Shown: piece after piece, positions 63,767 through 64,000 of the stretch
How the letters are laid out: each line of letters begins with the position of its first letter
Numbering within the stretch: position 1 is the first letter of the stretch
NCBI GenBank assembly: GCA_013398275.1
Contig: VZSE01014957.1
Location: 449,342-513,341 of the forward strand
Source: Promerops cafer
Lineage: Eukaryota > Chordata > Aves > Passeriformes > Nectariniidae
Direction: 5' to 3'
Length of the DNA stretch: 64,000 bases
Position numbers and translations under genes: made by a program
The notes under the pieces: model-generated
What the model was told of the DNA's origin: nothing
The model's input: only the letters and a program-made list of their open reading frames with translations
Databases searched by the model: none

Positions 63767-63964
63767 TCAGGGCTCGCTGATGTCGATGAACTCCTTCTCG
63801 GGGGGAGGCCCCCCTCGGTACCAGCTGCAGGTGCCGTCGCTCCTCTTGATGCAGGCGTAGTGCCGGGCCTGGTGCCCGTAGAGCCTCCTCTCGATCAGCC
63901 AGTCTGTCCACAGGCACTCGTTGGGGGCCGTGATGGAGCAGGGCACCATGTAGCACGTGGTGAT
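63767..63964 (-). CDS. TIMP4: TIMP4, last coding exon (C-terminal domain)
   Basis: On the minus strand this exon encodes 65 residues and a TGA stop, starting ITTCYMVPCSITAPNECLW and ending EFIDISEP. It is preceded on that strand by a pyrimidine-rich acceptor ending CCCCCAG and opens in phase 0. Five cysteines (ITTC, MVPC, NEC, YAC, GTC) fit the disulphide pattern of the TIMP C-terminal domain, together with ECLWTDWL and CSWYRG motifs. TIMPs are secreted inhibitors of matrix metalloproteinases; the inhibitory N-terminal domain is encoded by exons beyond the right edge, while this C-terminal part contacts pro-MMP haemopexin domains. TIMP4 is chosen over TIMP2 or TIMP3 from the ITTCY-VPC-I-APNECLWTDWL block and from its place in SYN2. 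Some residues (ACIKRSDG, PPP-EF-DI) resemble TIMP2. Confidence 0.94.
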   Translation of the reverse strand: MTTCYMVPCSITAPNECLWTDWLIERRLYGHQARHYACIKRSDGTCSWYRGGPPPEKEFIDISEP

Positions 63965-64000
63965 CTGGGGGCAAAGAGCTCCTTCAGTACCCTGCAGCCG

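Larger units (their letters stand above)
59296..64000 (+). other. SYN2: SYN2 intron 5 (right end outside window), hosting TIMP4
   Basis: The intron begins GTAGGT. From 59296 to about 63240 I see only AT-rich intron sequence, a short perfect hairpin at 61202-61227 and a short ACCCTATT/AATAGGGT palindrome near 62742-62760. The last TIMP4 exon and its probable 3' UTR occupy 63245-63964 on the opposite strand. The small piece from 63965 to the edge is TIMP4 intron. Confidence 0.88.

Noticed and set aside
1..64000. CRISPR arrays, tRNA or rRNA genes, bacterial operons
   Set aside because: The tandem repeats lack repeat-spacer structure, no tRNA or rRNA signature was noticed, and the coding content is spliced vertebrate sequence.

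Overview
The window is vertebrate nuclear DNA, very probably from a bird. It is mostly AT-rich intron DNA with CR1-type LINE 3' ends, several retroviral LTRs of the kind common in bird genomes, and minisatellites. Only five coding exons can be supported. Four plus-strand exons splice together in frame into part of the synapsin C domain and are assigned to synapsin II (SYN2). One minus-strand exon at the right edge encodes the C-terminal end of a TIMP and is assigned to TIMP4. TIMP4 lying antiparallel in SYN2 intron 5 is the known vertebrate arrangement, and each assignment supports the other.

Layout: 1-37099 is SYN2 intron 1 (its left end and exon 1 are outside the window). It holds LTRs at about 2.4, 16.2-16.9 and 27.5-28.0 kb, a CR1 end at 13.1 kb, tandem repeats and four of the six runs of N. 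Exon 2 is 37100-37157. Intron 2 has a CR1 end, an old LTR with a decayed primer-binding site, and a CpG-rich segment. Exon 3 is 39607-39698. Intron 3 has a CR1 end and a 60-bp minisatellite that runs almost to exon 4. Exon 4 is 44102-44258, followed 19 bases after its donor by an antisense LTR. Intron 4 (44259-59205) has CR1 ends and 15-, 20- and about 90-bp tandem repeats. Exon 5 is 59206-59295. Intron 5 holds the last TIMP4 exon (63767-63964, minus) and its probable 3' UTR.

Assembly quality matters here. Near-identical sequence is repeated on either side of three N positions or gaps (16323, 21371-22136, 43770). At 43770 the repeat cuts a copy of SYN2 exon 4 in half, so a truncated extra exon lies upstream of the intact one. 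These look like unmerged overlaps or haplotypes rather than biological duplications.

No bacterial-style operons, CRISPR arrays, tRNA or rRNA genes were seen. No wholly new coding system was found. The points most worth checking are the false duplication through exon 4, the very uneven GC3 between adjacent SYN2 exons, the LTR beside the exon 4 donor, the minisatellite made of acceptor-like units before exon 4, and a solo LTR with a clean 4-bp target duplication inside a minisatellite.
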